This document shows, one piece after another, positions 26,575-37,900 of a stretch of DNA of 64,000 nucleotides. This DNA comes from Primulina eburnea (Eukaryota; Streptophyta; Magnoliopsida; Lamiales; Gesneriaceae), in contig NC_133101.1 in the NCBI RefSeq assembly GCF_022965805.1, positions 1,550,001-1,614,000 of the forward strand. Direction: 5' to 3'. The first letter of the stretch is position 1. Each line of letters starts with the position of its first letter. The position numbers and the translations under genes are program-made. The notes below the pieces were generated by a model that saw only the letters and a program-made list of their open reading frames with translations, had not been told where the DNA came from and made no database searches.

Positions 26575-28204
26575 AACAATGTATATAAAAATCTCACGCT
26601 CTTTCTAACATCCAAATTTTATTTAAAGGAAAAACTAATTTTTTTAAAGTAATCAAAATAATCCATCATTTTTTAAGGTATAAAGGTGATAGATTCAGTC
26701 ATAACTAATAAGTGGTCATAATTAAAACAAGTATATTTGCATACGTTGTGTACCTAAAATAGTTGATGTAATACAATTTTATATATTTTAATTGATATTT
26801 TTAAAACAACTGAAAAAAATTACTAAAAAATATAAAATAAAATTATACATGATGGATTATTTTAAATAATTTTATACATGCTTCTGTTTCCCCGGGTAAT
26901 CATCATCCATCTCAAACAATATCCTACCAACTCTTGCAGTTCAAATATTTTTAGAAAATTTAGGATGAGATCTGAACGAAGAAAGCTCCGTGAATCAGCA
27001 CTTCTCTGCACCTAAAAAGGAGCCTGAGCCGAAATTTGCTTCTCTTAGCCAAAAGTTGCAATCTGCAACAGAGCATAAGCCGCAATATATAACTTTTGAG
27101 ATTTTTTGCTGCTATATTTGTAATGTTTTTTTTTCATTTGTACCAATTTGAAGAGTCAATCTCACACTTAAATTCCTTGTTAAATGGCTTTTTTTTTTAT
27201 GATGATCTTAATTCCAATTGTAATATCCATGACCGACCTTCAAATTTTGTAACGATACGAAAAGGTTGGGCTTTGGGCCACAAGTTAGAATCCAGGCCTT
27301 GCATTGTCCACTTAAATTCGGGTCATAAATTTTTTAAATATTATTACATTAGTGCATGTAAATTTGTATTTTATCCATGATTTCTATTTACAAACCATGT
27401 GGCCCAGTTTGGTAAGCTTGACTAAAGATGGATTGTTTACTAATCTGTTGTTTGCTTTATTTTTTTAATTTTACATTGATTATTTGTTAGACTATTTGAC
27501 TGTTTGAGTTTGACAATAAAACCATGAAATAAAGCAGGATAACAATTATCCTTCTCCACTTTTGAAGTTTAATGACAACAATACCCCCTATTGTGCATTA
27601 ATATATTGCAAGTGGGTCTGCTGCCATCATTTTCCTTATTTCTTGAATGAAGCCGACCGATGCACATTTGTAAAGAAAAGGAAAGTTCCGATCTGTAGCT
27701 CCTCGTTTGTGAAGACAGATCCGCGTATATCTGAATCTTTTACGAAGGTAAAATTTCAGGCGAACACATTTTAAGCAACGTGTGAGTATTGATTTTGTAT
27801 CTGATGCATAAATTCTTTCCCCGTTGATACATGTGATGAAAACTGTCCAGTGATGATAAATGTGGGTTTGTGTTTTCGATTTTTGGTACAAAAGTGTGTA
27901 ACAAAGTGAGTAATCTTGTGCTGTCGTTTGGATGGTATGTTCTTTGATACTGTATATTTTATTTTGGCCTGAATCCTGCGACATTTTGCTCATTTCAGAT
28001 TTTTCGAGAAATTCGTTGTCAATTATTTATCTGGCTCTTGTTAAAAAAAAAAACTTTCTGAAGCTTGTATAACTTTTTTTTCTAATGCTACAGCTGAAAT
28101 TGATATAAAAGAGATACTAGTTTATTCAATACGCTTGTGACTTTACGTATGTTATGTATTTTCTTGTTCTAACTTTTATTACATTTGGTAAGTGAGTCTG
28201 CAAA

Positions 28205-29628
28205 ATGGATCGTAGACATGATAACATTAGAATTTGCCTGCTGCTACACCAAATGGTGGTACGTACTACTTTTATGGTATGTCTTTTAATACGCCATCGC
28301 ACGAGATGTATCGCCAAACGACGTCGTCAAACACGTACAACTGCCGCTTCATACAGCATGACAGGAAGAATCACTGCACAAATGAACCATTTGAGAAGAA
28401 TTATCGAAACCGGAGATGTTGAATGTGTGGTGAATTTGAGGATGAATAGAAATTCTTTTGCACAACTATGTTACTTGGTAACCCACGTCGGCGGGCTTCA
28501 ACATTCTAGATATGTTAGGGTTGAAGAGAAAGTCGCAATGTTTTTGTCTATTTTGGCGCATCACAAAAAAAACCGAGTCATTGGTCATGATTATTTACGA
28601 AGTGGTCATACAATCAGCAATCATTTCCATGAAGTATTGGGGTCAGTATTGAAGTTACATACTATACTGCTCGTTAAGCCTTCCCCAGTCGACGAAACAT
28701 GCACCGACGAGACGTGGAAATGGTTCAAGGTAATATGAACATTTGCTCAACACTACTTGTTTCAAATGTCATAATTAATGTTCTTCGTACACTACCTTAC
28801 AGTAATCGTCCTGATAAATGTTAATCCTATTTATGTAACTTATTTTTCAGGGTTGTGTTGGTGCGTTGGATGGTACATATGTTAATGTTCATGTGCCTGT
28901 ATCAGAGAAGGGAAAATACAGAACCAGAAAGGGAACCATTGCCGTGAATGTTTTGGGAGTGTGCGACCGAGATATGAACTTCATTTATGCCCTCTGTGGT
29001 TGGGAAGGATCGGCAGCCGATGCTCGAGTTCTTCGTGATGCTTTATCACGTGACGACGGACTAAAAGTTGAAAGAGGTAAAAATATTGTTTTGTATTGTG
29101 ATGTTGTTTCACCAATTTTCCTTTTTGGATTCCCTTTTCATTATTGTTTGAAATGGTAATTTATTAACAAACTATAACATTTCAATGGTAGGTTGTTACT
29201 ATTTGTGCGATAATGGATATGCAAACGTCCAAGGATTCTTGACTCCGTACAGAAGAGTACCATACCATAGGGATGCTTGGGGCAATCGCACAACTGCTCC
29301 CCAGAATTATAAAGAACTCTTCAATTGGAGACATAGCAAAGCTAGGAATGTGATTGAAAGAGCTTTTGGCTTGCTTAAAAAAAGATGGGCCATTCTTCGA
29401 AGTCCTTCTTTCTACCCACTTAAAACTCAGAACAGAATCATAATGGCTTGCATTTTGTTACACAACTTTGTTCGAGCTCAAATGCCGGATAATCTTGTTG
29501 ACGAGATCGGCGACGAGACATTAAGCCCAATGCCACCTACTGACAATTACTTTATTGATGATTTTAATTCCTCCGATGCATGGGATATGTGGAGAGATAA
29601 CTTTTCAATGTCGATGTACCACAACTAA
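28205..29628 (+). CDS. Harbinger transposase (DDE_Tnp_4, HARBI1-like)
   Basis: The exons are 28205-28729, 28851-29076 and 29192-29628. They join in phase into 395 residues without a stop, with GT..AG introns. The N-terminal half has FAQLCYLVTHVGGLQHSRYV and a helix-turn-helix-like EEKVAMFLSILAHHKKNRVI. The catalytic triad is visible as GALDGTYV, CDNGYAN and NVIERAFGLLKKRW. RRVPYH and the LLHNFVR motif near the C-terminus are also typical. The enzyme cuts and pastes the element through its terminal inverted repeats, usually with a Myb-like partner encoded next door. The reading frame is intact, so the gene could be active or recently silenced. The exact start is uncertain because the first 60 residues are less like the family. 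Confidence 0.9.
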
Positions 29629-29863
29629 GACAATTGTTATATTTTGTTGTATCTTGATTGCAAACTTCATTGTCTTTGATCGTTACATACTACTGTTGTC
29701 TTTGAAAACATTTGTTTTGTGACTTATGTATTGGATGAATTATAGTTATCCAAATTATGGTCTGAAGTTTGTTTATACATTTTCAAATGTAATGTTGCAT
29801 CTCTGACTATAAATTGTCACGTATAATGTTTAACAGGTTAATATAGAATAAACATCTGACAGA

Positions 29864-30352
29864 ATGGAAAGCACAAGTGTGACATCGAAAGGTAAAAAAG
29901 CAGATAAGTTGCGACGTTGTTGGACAGCCCCTGAGGAACAGGTTTTAATTGTCGCATTGAAAGATATAATAAGCAAGGGATATAAAACGGAGAACGGATT
30001 CCGTAATGGCTATTTACCTCTATTGGAATCTGCACTGCGGAATGCATTCAAAGATTCGGACTTACGTGGGCATCCCCACATAACTTCGAAAATACACGTG
30101 TGGAAGAAACATTATGGATGCTTGACATCAATGCTGGCAAGAAGTGGTATTGGTTGGAATGACACAGAAAACATGATTGACGCTACAAATGAGGCATGGG
30201 ACGCGATACTAAAGGTCACAAAGTTATTTTTCATATCGTAACTTTATATTTCATATGTATACGTTGTTAAGACGAATATATTACAGGTTGACAATAGTGT
30301 TCGAGTATTGCGCCCCTCCCAAAACTTAGGCTGTTCACCAGATCAACATTGA
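29864..30352 (+). CDS. Harbinger Myb/SANT-like DNA-binding protein, C-terminally short
   Basis: The exons are 29864-30214 and 30287-30352, giving 138 residues. CWTAPEEQVLIVALKDII, NGYLPLLESAL, SKIHVWKKHYGCLTSML and GWNDTENMI are the landmarks of the Myb_DNA-bind_3 (SANT-like) domain that binds transposon ends and recruits the transposase. After the splice the protein reads VDNSVRVLRPSQNLG and soon stops. In relatives VD is followed by a longer conserved segment on the way to a protein of some 250-300 residues. So the second exon looks truncated or substituted, which may make the element dependent on a partner elsewhere. It is co-oriented with the transposase, 235 bp downstream. Confidence 0.75.
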
Positions 30353-30650
30353 CGAGGAAAATCTGAAGCATTTACAAGAAATTTCGTAATTAAAGCACAG
30401 AGATGTAAAATGGAAAAACAATGTAAACATATTTGCTAATAAATAACTTACCCATTCACATGATTCTGTTGTATGTACGAGTGTGATAACGTAGGTGCTC
30501 ATATTAGCAAACAAAGAACTCAATATAAAGACTCAGAAATTACACACCACATATATGTCTCATACGTCAAAAGATATGGAATTACATTTGTTACACTTAG
30601 ACAAAACAGTTTGAAGCCGCCAAAATAACATATACAAATAATGTAGTAGA

Positions 30651-31154
30651 TCATAATTTAAATAGAAGGACTACAATAAGGAGCAAAAGAACGCATATCA
30701 ACGCGCATATGAACCCAAAACAACAACAAACATGATCACGTGAGTATGGTGTGCTCTTCATGCCAGGATTTGGTAACTCATATCTTGTACGCGAGATGCC
30801 ACGGTCCATCTTAGAATATTGATTGCTGTCATGTGGATGAGCTTCTTCCGCTTGACGAACATGTGGCCCCGACGATGAGTTCCTTGACTCCTCATTACAA
30901 AAGGTTTGGGTACTAGTATTAGATGAATGATCTGCAAAATTAGTTGACTTATGTTCTGATTTATACGGCTGTTCATACGTGGGTGTTACATTCCTTCCAT
31001 GGTACTCAAGATACCAAGAGAAACTGTTTCGATGTTTGAGACCTGAGGGACAAATATAGTAATAGTGACCAGGACGAGTAGAGTAATCCCCAGCTTTCCG
31101 TAATATCATTACCCTGGTGCCACAATCGCACTGTGGTGGTGTCTTGAGTTCCAT
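30651..31154 (-). CDS. GRF zinc-finger protein with C-terminal membrane anchor
   Basis: A 167-residue single-exon ORF on the opposite strand to the transposase. The N-terminal GRF-type finger is PQCDCGTRVMILRKAG, GHYYYICPS and FSWYLEY, with one usual cysteine position apparently His or missing. A polar low-complexity middle of about 85 residues follows, and then a strongly hydrophobic end, CALICVLLLLIVVLLFKL, that should be a membrane anchor. Small GRF proteins of this form are common in plant genomes and often repeat-associated (recalled, not checked). It is convergent with the Myb gene, with ends about 300 bp apart, and lies inside the inverted repeats. It may be a third element gene or captured host sequence. 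The function is unknown. Confidence 0.7.
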   Translation of the reverse strand: MELKTPPQCDCGTRVMILRKAGDYSTRPGHYYYICPSGLKHRNSFSWYLEYHGRNVTPTYEQPYKSEHKSTNFADHSSNTSTQTFCNEESRNSSSGPHVRQAEEAHPHDSNQYSKMDRGISRTRYELPNPGMKSTPYSRDHVCCCFGFICALICVLLLLIVVLLFKL

Positions 31155-32496
31155 GATACCTATAAATCGGTACCTAAAATTTGAAACATTCGTAAAAAGA
31201 TTAACAAATTCTACTCAAATGGGACCAAATTTCCACTGTAACGTTTATGTACATCTTTGTCTGTCATTATGTTTGGAGAAAAGATTGGATTCGTGAAAAT
31301 AGTGCGAACAAGTCTCAAATTGGAAACACAAGCAGTAATCTTTCTACATAATACTATTGGGGAATCGTCAACGATGCATCAAACATTGTTGACACAACAA
31401 ATTACGCGGAAACAAAACTAAAAAAATTAACTCAACAGAAACATAAGAAATTTAATACGCGTTCAAAGCGCAAAAAAATATCAGTTCCGTTTGAGTGAAA
31501 CTCGGTAATGAAATAATACGCGACTTATAAATTTGGAAATTACTCACAAGAAATTGAAGACGCAGACAGATCTTGCTTCCGCTGGTTCGAACGACTTTTG
31601 TATCTATAATTTCTCAGATAACCTGTAAATACAAATAATCAGAAGAAGATGTTCGTGCTTTATGTTAAAAGTTCGGTTCAGAATAACATGGAAGCTCACC
31701 GCGTTTCTCGATCTTCCCGGATGAAGAAAATGGCGAGGGTTTCCACAGCACGGCTTTTATTTTTGACGAACACGCTGCTAGGTTTGGGGATAAGTACAAA
31801 GTCGTGGGAGAAATATAAAAATAATAGATGAAGGGTAATTTGGTCAGAATTAATTTTCCATGATTTTATCCCTCTTCTTAAAAACACACCACACATAATA
31901 TTATATATCTCTCAAATTACATATCTTATCCTATCAAATATTTATCATTCAGATTATCAATCATTCAATTATCACATCCTAAATACCAAGCGAACCCTGT
32001 GTGTGGTGAAATTGTGTGCAAGTATGTATATAGATGATAAACATTAAATTTGGTGTGAACATGAGATTTGAAGTGTAAATGAGACCGCGTTTTATTTATT
32101 TTTTCGGGAACTCGCAACCATATTTCGGTTTGTACTGAATAATCATTCGAGTTAATACAATAGCATGCAAATTACATTAACCAGGTAAATCGTATCGAGT
32201 AAGTCATGTGTGACAAGATCGAAATCCTAACTAATGATCAAATGCTCAGTTATTTTACCAATTCGAACATCCTCTTGAGCATGAATCACCACTGCACAAA
32301 ACTTTTGAACTAAAGTAAAGCAAAACATGACAAATTTCAAGAAATTAAGCATACCCATGATGTAACACATTAGTCACGCCCCTTAGACTCATACCTTTAT
32401 GCCATGAGATGGGTGGGATATCAACAAACTCACTATTGGTCCGACATGTATTTCTATCAACAAATTCTAAGATATTTACCATCCATCATAAAATCA

Positions 32497-32886
32497 TCAA
32501 TACGTATTCTTGCTTCTTCCGGTAGGTGTGCAACTTCTGCTTTTCGGATAAACCACCACCGGCTTGTCGTCTACCCCAAAATTGCAACACTTGTCTTCAT
32601 CAATCCGACCAATCGGAACCGAATGGCTGCGAGGCACAGGCGCTGCCTGTGCTCGTCTTATCATCGGGCTTGACCTTCTGGAGTACCCATCTAAACTTGT
32701 AGCACGACTCGAATTTGACGAGCTCACACTGGTGTTTCTGGAGATATTCCCGAGTTGAGGAGTTGGGCAGCTCATGCCGCTGCTGGGCATGTTTTGAAAG
32801 TACAAATGACGGGCTCGGGCCAGAATTCTTATTGGCCCCTTGATGATTCGAATAAGCTTGCTCTCTTTCCGACCCTTGATGCCCAT
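32497..32886 (-). CDS. Small basic protein of unknown function, paralogue B
   Basis: 129 residues from the ATG at 32886; an in-frame ATG at 32910 is less like the paralogue. MGIKGRKESKLIRIIKGPIR, ILARARHLYFQNM, SCPTPQLGNISRNTSVSSS, RRSSPM, PRSHSVPIGRIDEDKCCNFG and a C-terminal VYPKSRSC are its landmarks. It keeps the family's IGRIDEDK motif better than paralogue A and ends in a Tyr-Pro-Arg/Ser motif typical of these plant proteins. It is a gene duplicate of 23781-24215, in the same orientation, separated by about 8.3 kb that include the Harbinger element. No known function. Confidence 0.78.
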   Translation of the reverse strand: MGIKGRKESKLIRIIKGPIRILARARHLYFQNMPSSGMSCPTPQLGNISRNTSVSSSNSSRATSLDGYSRRSSPMIRRAQAAPVPRSHSVPIGRIDEDKCCNFGVDDKPVVVYPKSRSCTPTGRSKNTY

Positions 32887-32957
32887 AGATATTTTTTTTT
32901 TCTCAACCAATTACAAGGAATTAAGGAGTGAATCGTGTAGTTTGGAATCGGAGGGGA

Positions 32958-32990
32958 GAAACCGGAGGAGTAGGCTGTATTTATATCTGT
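32958..32990 (-). promoter_or_regulatory. Core promoter of paralogue B
   Basis: On the minus strand the TATA-like atataaata (32978-32986) is followed by ctcctccggtttctc, in the same order and spacing as at paralogue A. Confidence 0.6.
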
Positions 32991-33497
32991 CGTGGACTTT
33001 TATCTTTTGGATAAAATAATAACAACAATAATTAATATAATATTGTTTGAGCGTAAAATTTTGACCGTAACTTTATTATAAATTCAAATATATTGCATTT
33101 TGGCCTAGAACGTTTATAACTAGAGCATGATACGGTCGGCATTTCCATCTTTAAAAAAAAAAGATAGCAATTCCAATGTTTTAGTTAGTCCAAAATATCA
33201 TGATTTATATCTCCAAACCTTCAAGTTTAAAAATAAATTAAAACAATAATAACAATTAATGATATATAATTTCATAAAATTAAATCAGCCTTAAATTACG
33301 AATATTTGTATCACGGGCTCATGTTGATAGCATGCCGCAGAGATAAGAGCAAATGGAAATGGAAAGTCAGAATGCGTTTTGAATGACGGCAGAAGGTGAG
33401 TGCAAATCTTAATTTTTTATATAATTTAAAGTTTTCAATGCAAGTTTTTTAGTGATTCATTGTCCATCCAAATGCGAATTAACTGTACAGAGTGTCA

Positions 33498-33499
<2 letters not shown>

Positions 33500-33567
<68 letters not shown>

Positions 33568-33698
33568 TTTGATATCCTGCACACCTACCGTGCACACCTT
33601 TGTGAGCACCGATGGATATAGAAAAATTGTGCATCCAATGGATGAGTGACACCTCATCGGTGCTCACAAAAGTGTGCACGGTAGGTGTGCAAGATATC

Positions 33699-33789
<91 letters not shown>
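33500..33789. repeat. Near-perfect hairpin inserted in a (TA)n tract
   Basis: (TA)n runs at 33500-33562 and 33704-33789 flank an inverted repeat with 50-bp arms, 33565-33614 and 33655-33704, that match at 48 of 50 positions. A 40-bp loop separates them. Arms begin aattttgatatc and include gtgcacacc and gtgagcaccgatg. This looks like a very short foldback MITE in a TA microsatellite. ORFs over it are meaningless. If transcribed it would form a long double-stranded stem. Confidence 0.9.
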
Positions 33790-33791
<2 letters not shown>

Positions 33792-35365
33792 AATTGGCTT
33801 AACTTGAATTTATTATGTCAAATCTAATCAAGTGATGCCACCAATTGCATTATATGTCTTGATTTTTAAAAGGAGAAGATGGAAGAATGTGTATATATTT
33901 TATTCCTTTCCACTTCCCAAAAGTATATATTATACTGAATCGCTATTTTTTATGGAGGGAAATTAAGGAAGCATTTGGATTTGGAGACGAAATTTGTTTC
34001 CATCATATATTATATACACAGATAAGTAGCAATATATATTTGTTTCACTAAGAAAATAATTTATTAACATACTACAATCATTTATAACCAAAGTTTTAAA
34101 AAGCACAAGAGTGCGACGAAACGTCACGATTGAACTCTTCGTTCATTCGGCGTGAGGAGAACCCACCAATAAATGCTTCAAATCCCTCGCATAACAGATC
34201 TAGTGAGAAATATATCAAGACTTAATAAAACTTCATCGATACATCAAGAAACGGGTGTATACTTGTTTTGAAAATTTTTAAATCACAACATAATCTTTAA
34301 ACAAAATCATGAATCAATCAAAGATATAATACATTTTCATCAATACGTCAAACGAACAGTTAAAATTTGTCTTATCATTTCATTGAGATGGTACGAAGAC
34401 GATCACGTCACTTGGAAGATACCTCGATCATGATCAACATCGATGTAAAACTCGAAATTCCAGCCATATATCCTCGTCCAAGCCCTAGGAGCCTCTCCTC
34501 TCTTTCCTTTTCTAAACTTTTTACGTGAGCTATGGGGTTGGGATAGGGTTTTTCTTCTTTTTATTCAGATTATAAAAGTGCTAATTTAATACTTAAAAGT
34601 GTAAATAACTTTTAAAAGTACATTAAATTAAAATAGATGTGCTAACTTTAACACATGAAACAATAAACCAAAATATTTAAAAGCGTTAATCTTTTAATTA
34701 AAAGTGCATTCTTTAATAATAAAAGTTGTGGGGAATTCCTTCAACTTGTAATGTGACACAACCGACTTGATTATATTTTTTAATTTGTTTTACATAATAA
34801 TGTTTTCGGTAGAATTTCAAATCAATTTGTGGCCATTTTGTCATCATCAAGACAGATATACAATATTCTTCAATAATCTAATATCTTCTACAGATGTTTT
34901 GCACTTAAAAATATACTATAAATATAGTGGAGAATTAAAGTGTGCATATTATCCAGTAGTTATTAATAACATATAATTATGAGAAGGTTTCTGGTAATTT
35001 ACCTAATTATGTTTAGCGAAAGAAAAATTTAAATACACTTATACCCCAGATCATTATCCATTTACCGGTTGTCAAGATTTTCTCTAAGGTTTTGCTCGGA
35101 TGAAATTATTTGATTTGGAGAAAATTGTTTGAAAAATAGATTTGAAATAACACCTGTTTTGTATGTATTTCAAATCTATCATAATTATCATTATATAAAC
35201 ATAAATTAACAAATTTGTGGATTTGAAATTTACGCAATATAAGTTAACTTAAATAATCAAATAAATATGAAATCCATTGCTTCAAATCTCTCTACCAAAA
35301 AAAAGGTTAGAAAGCGGGTTCTCCTATAAATGACATGTGGCAGCTCGCAATAAATGTGTATTTGT
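33790..35365. other. Intergenic, no gene seen
   Basis: A less AT-rich stretch at about 34,090-34,520 (gccctaggagcctctcctc and surroundings) could be an eroded LTR or promoter remnant, but I find no termini. The rest is AT-rich. Confidence 0.35.
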
Positions 35366-35585
35366 GATTTTGGTTATCTATATTGTCAAATTTCAGTTTT
35401 AGTCCTGTTATCTTTGTTTTTTTTCCTTGTAATTTTTATTCTTTTTCGACGTGACACTGATGTGGAACTGACATGTTCAGTGTCATATCAATACTCACGA
35501 TGAAAATGACTAAAATAGTAAAAAACCAGAAGATACATATGACTAAGATTAAAATTTGATGACATAAAGACCAAATAGGAAAAAA
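35366..35585. repeat. Foldback repeat with TTTTAGTC / GACTAAAA arms, best copy
   Basis: The left arm holds tttcagttttagtcctgtta and taatttttattctttttcg, and the core is cgtgacactgatgtggaact. The right arm holds gatgaaaatgactaaaat and aagattaaaatttgatgaca, ending gaccaaatagg. The arms are inverted versions of each other, giving a MITE-like foldback. Diverged relatives lie at 23431, 37255, 37633, 41318 and 49776. Confidence 0.6.
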
Positions 35586-36246
35586 TATAAACTTACACAA
35601 CAAAATATACATTTCCCCCTTCTAATAATTAATGATAGGTCTTAGTGTAACAACTTAGTTTCATTTCCACTTTTACACTCAATTAATCCGTTCGGTCGAT
35701 GGAGTGCAGAAATATTCAGTGACTTACCAGCAACGATCGTCACCATAGTAACAATATTCAGTAATATATTTTTCGTTGCTCCACCGAGAAAAATGCCAAA
35801 AAAATGGAAAAGAAAACCTAGAAATTGCATTAAAATCATTTTTGAAATCTAATTTACGCTAAATGTATTATCGGATCAATTAACCTAATTAATATCTCAA
35901 TTTGTTTCAACTCCTCGACAAAGTAGTATATATTGTGGAAGAGAGAATATAAGCTCTAGAAGCCACATGTTTAGATCTGACAAGTTAGCATATTCATCCA
36001 TAATTAATATATGAATTATGAGAATTCATGCACGACCGAAGCCTAGAAATCAAGAAATTGTCAACAAACCTAACGTCAACCACATCAATAAATGTCTCAA
36101 TAATAGCGGTGTTGGTCAAATTTCGCAATCGAATCGCCGACGCTTAAGACAAACTAAATAGTTGAATCCGAGCCAATTTTTGTCTTTATACCATTTGTTT
36201 CATTTATTTGAAGTCAAATAATTGAATTGAATAATGTATCCATGCA

Positions 36247-36256
36247 CTATATATAG
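36247..36256 (+). promoter_or_regulatory. TATA box of the VQ gene
   Basis: ctatatatag lies about 120 bp upstream of the VQ start codon, in a sharp AT step before a purine-poor leader. Confidence 0.55.
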
Positions 36257-36372
36257 AGCTCCGAAGTATCTGGAAAACTTCATCAAATATTATCAATTCT
36301 ATGATTTATCAAACACATATTTTAAATAAGTAAACCCTCAATATCATAGTTTAATTCGAGTAAGAACAATTA

Positions 36373-36876
36373 ATGGATTCGTCATCTTCGTATGATTCTT
36401 ATTCATCAAGTTCTTCATCAGTCCAACTTAACCCTCAATATCATGAACAAGAAAGAAAGACCAGAAAATTCAGGACGGATTTCCGTTCATCGCTCCATTC
36501 GGTTCGTAAGCACCCCTCCAAGAATATCATGAAGAAACCCATCGCACCATTGCCGCCAACCCCACCAAAAATCTACAAGGTTGATCCCCTTGCCTTTAAG
36601 GATGTCGTTCAGAAGCTGACGAGTGCACAGGAGTTCCAGCCATCGCGGCTGCAGGAGGTGGCGCCGCCCCCGCTCAGCCTCACTCCGCGACATGCTCATC
36701 GGCTGGGCGTGGTGCCATTATTGTCGGAAGAAACGCAACGGAGATCATTTGATAATGCTTTTGGGGATCTCAGTCCGCTTGGGTTCAGCTTGTCACCTGC
36801 ATCCCTTGATTGGTGCTCGTCTTTTATCTTCAGCCCGGCAACGATTTCTTCTGTGGAGCCAAATTCAGTTCTATAA
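36373..36876 (+). CDS. VQ-motif protein (VQ29-like)
   Basis: An intronless ORF of 167 residues, normal for the plant VQ family. A Ser-rich start (MDSSSSYDSYSSSSSS) is followed by a basic patch with RKFRTDFRSSLHSVRKHP. The proline stretch PIAPLPPTPPKIYKVDP precedes the VQ motif FKDVVQKLTSA at about residues 76-86. The C-terminal half is hydrophobic/Ser-rich (LGFSLSPASLDWC, IFSPATIS). VQ proteins are small nuclear cofactors that bind group I and IIc WRKY factors or, for VQ29, PIF1 in light signalling. The usual motif ends LTG, here LTS, a known but less common variant. VQ29 likeness comes from motif context and gene order (GT34 upstream, PSK downstream), not from alignment. Confidence 0.88.
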   Translation: MDSSSSYDSYSSSSSSVQLNPQYHEQERKTRKFRTDFRSSLHSVRKHPSKNIMKKPIAPLPPTPPKIYKVDPLAFKDVVQKLTSAQEFQPSRLQEVAPPPLSLTPRHAHRLGVVPLLSEETQRRSFDNAFGDLSPLGFSLSPASLDWCSSFIFSPATISSVEPNSVL

Positions 36877-37254
36877 TTTGGTTTCTTGATTCCTCGTTTT
36901 TAGATAATAAAAAAATATATAAATCGCATTTGTTATAACTATTTATTTCATTGCCCTGTCCAGATGTGGTGGAAATGAAAGTCAATCAAGTGCAACTGTT
37001 ACTATGACGTAAAAAATGTGCTTATTTATTTTATGTTTATTTACGAGGATGGTCATCTTTGAAGAAAAATAAAAAAAAAGAAGGTGTTCTGTCACAAGAA
37101 AAAGTAATAATTTTGATATAAAAAATATTATTTTTATAAATTTTGTTGGTAAGATATTCGTATCTTGAAATTGATTTGTAAGACGTGTTCATATGGGGTT
37201 TTTTTCCAAAATGAACTAACTATTCATAGACTTTTGGTTTTTCAATTAGGAAAA

Positions 37255-37900
37255 TGATTTTTTGATCTAATATTAAGTTGTTAAAGTTTAGTTTTGGAAA
37301 AATAAAATTTAATTTTCGGTTATTTTGATCAACTTGCATCTGACAAGTTATCAATTTTTATGTCACGTTAGTATTTTCGGCGTTACATTGCGATAGAAGC
37401 AAAATAATAAAAAATTAAAAAACAGTGTTCCAAAACCAAATGTTAAAAACCTATTTGAGCTAAACCAAAAACTAATCATGTTAGTGAATCAAAAACTATT
37501 TTTCCTTTTCAATTTCCCAAAATCGGATTAAATGAAGTAAACTAATTTATTGTATTAAAATTAATTTTAACTGACTAGAGGACCAAGACTCTTTCTATAT
37601 CAACTTACAACACCGTATTTTGAATATTTCACAATTTTGGTAAATTGTATTTTTTAAATTATTCCAGTCTCTATGTTATCGAATTTTAGTAATTGTCTTC
37701 TATCTTTGTTTTTCCGTGTTGTTGCAATTTTAATATTTCTCTGATGTGACATTGATCGTATACATTAATATGATATCGATGTGGCGCCACATAATGTTGA
37801 TGAATTTAATGTCCTGTTAATATTCTTGCAAGCAAAATGATTAAAATTGTCAGATATTAAAATATACTCAAATAAATTAAAAGATGACACAGATGATGAC
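37255..37900. repeat. Two diverged foldback-repeat copies
   Basis: Blocks at about 37,255-37,500 and 37,633-37,900 show the same architecture as 35366-35585: ttttagt-type left arm, an atgtgacattgatcg or gtcacgttagta core, and a right arm of aaaactaatc/gattaaaattg. Both are eroded. Confidence 0.35.

Larger units (their letters stand above)
27401..31997 (+). mobile_element. PIF/Harbinger-type DNA transposon, about 4.6 kb, three genes
   Basis: The left end GGCCCAGTTTGGTA and the inverted right end GGGTTCGCTTGGTA match at 9 of 14 positions. Further in, both ends reach a shared TAATCTG. Both ends abut TGT (27398-27400 and 31998-32000), a possible 3-bp target duplication; the superfamily usually prefers TTA/TAA, so the exact ends are tentative. 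Inside are a DDE transposase (28205-29628, +), a Myb/SANT-like gene (29864-30352, +) and a GRF zinc-finger gene (30651-31154, -). Transposase plus Myb-like partner is the standard two-gene Harbinger arrangement. The element sits between the two paralogous small-protein genes. Confidence 0.75.

Noticed and set aside
27598..27993. 131-codon minus-strand ORF in the left part of the Harbinger element
   Set aside because: No recognisable domain, and it lies in what should be the transposase promoter/5'UTR region.
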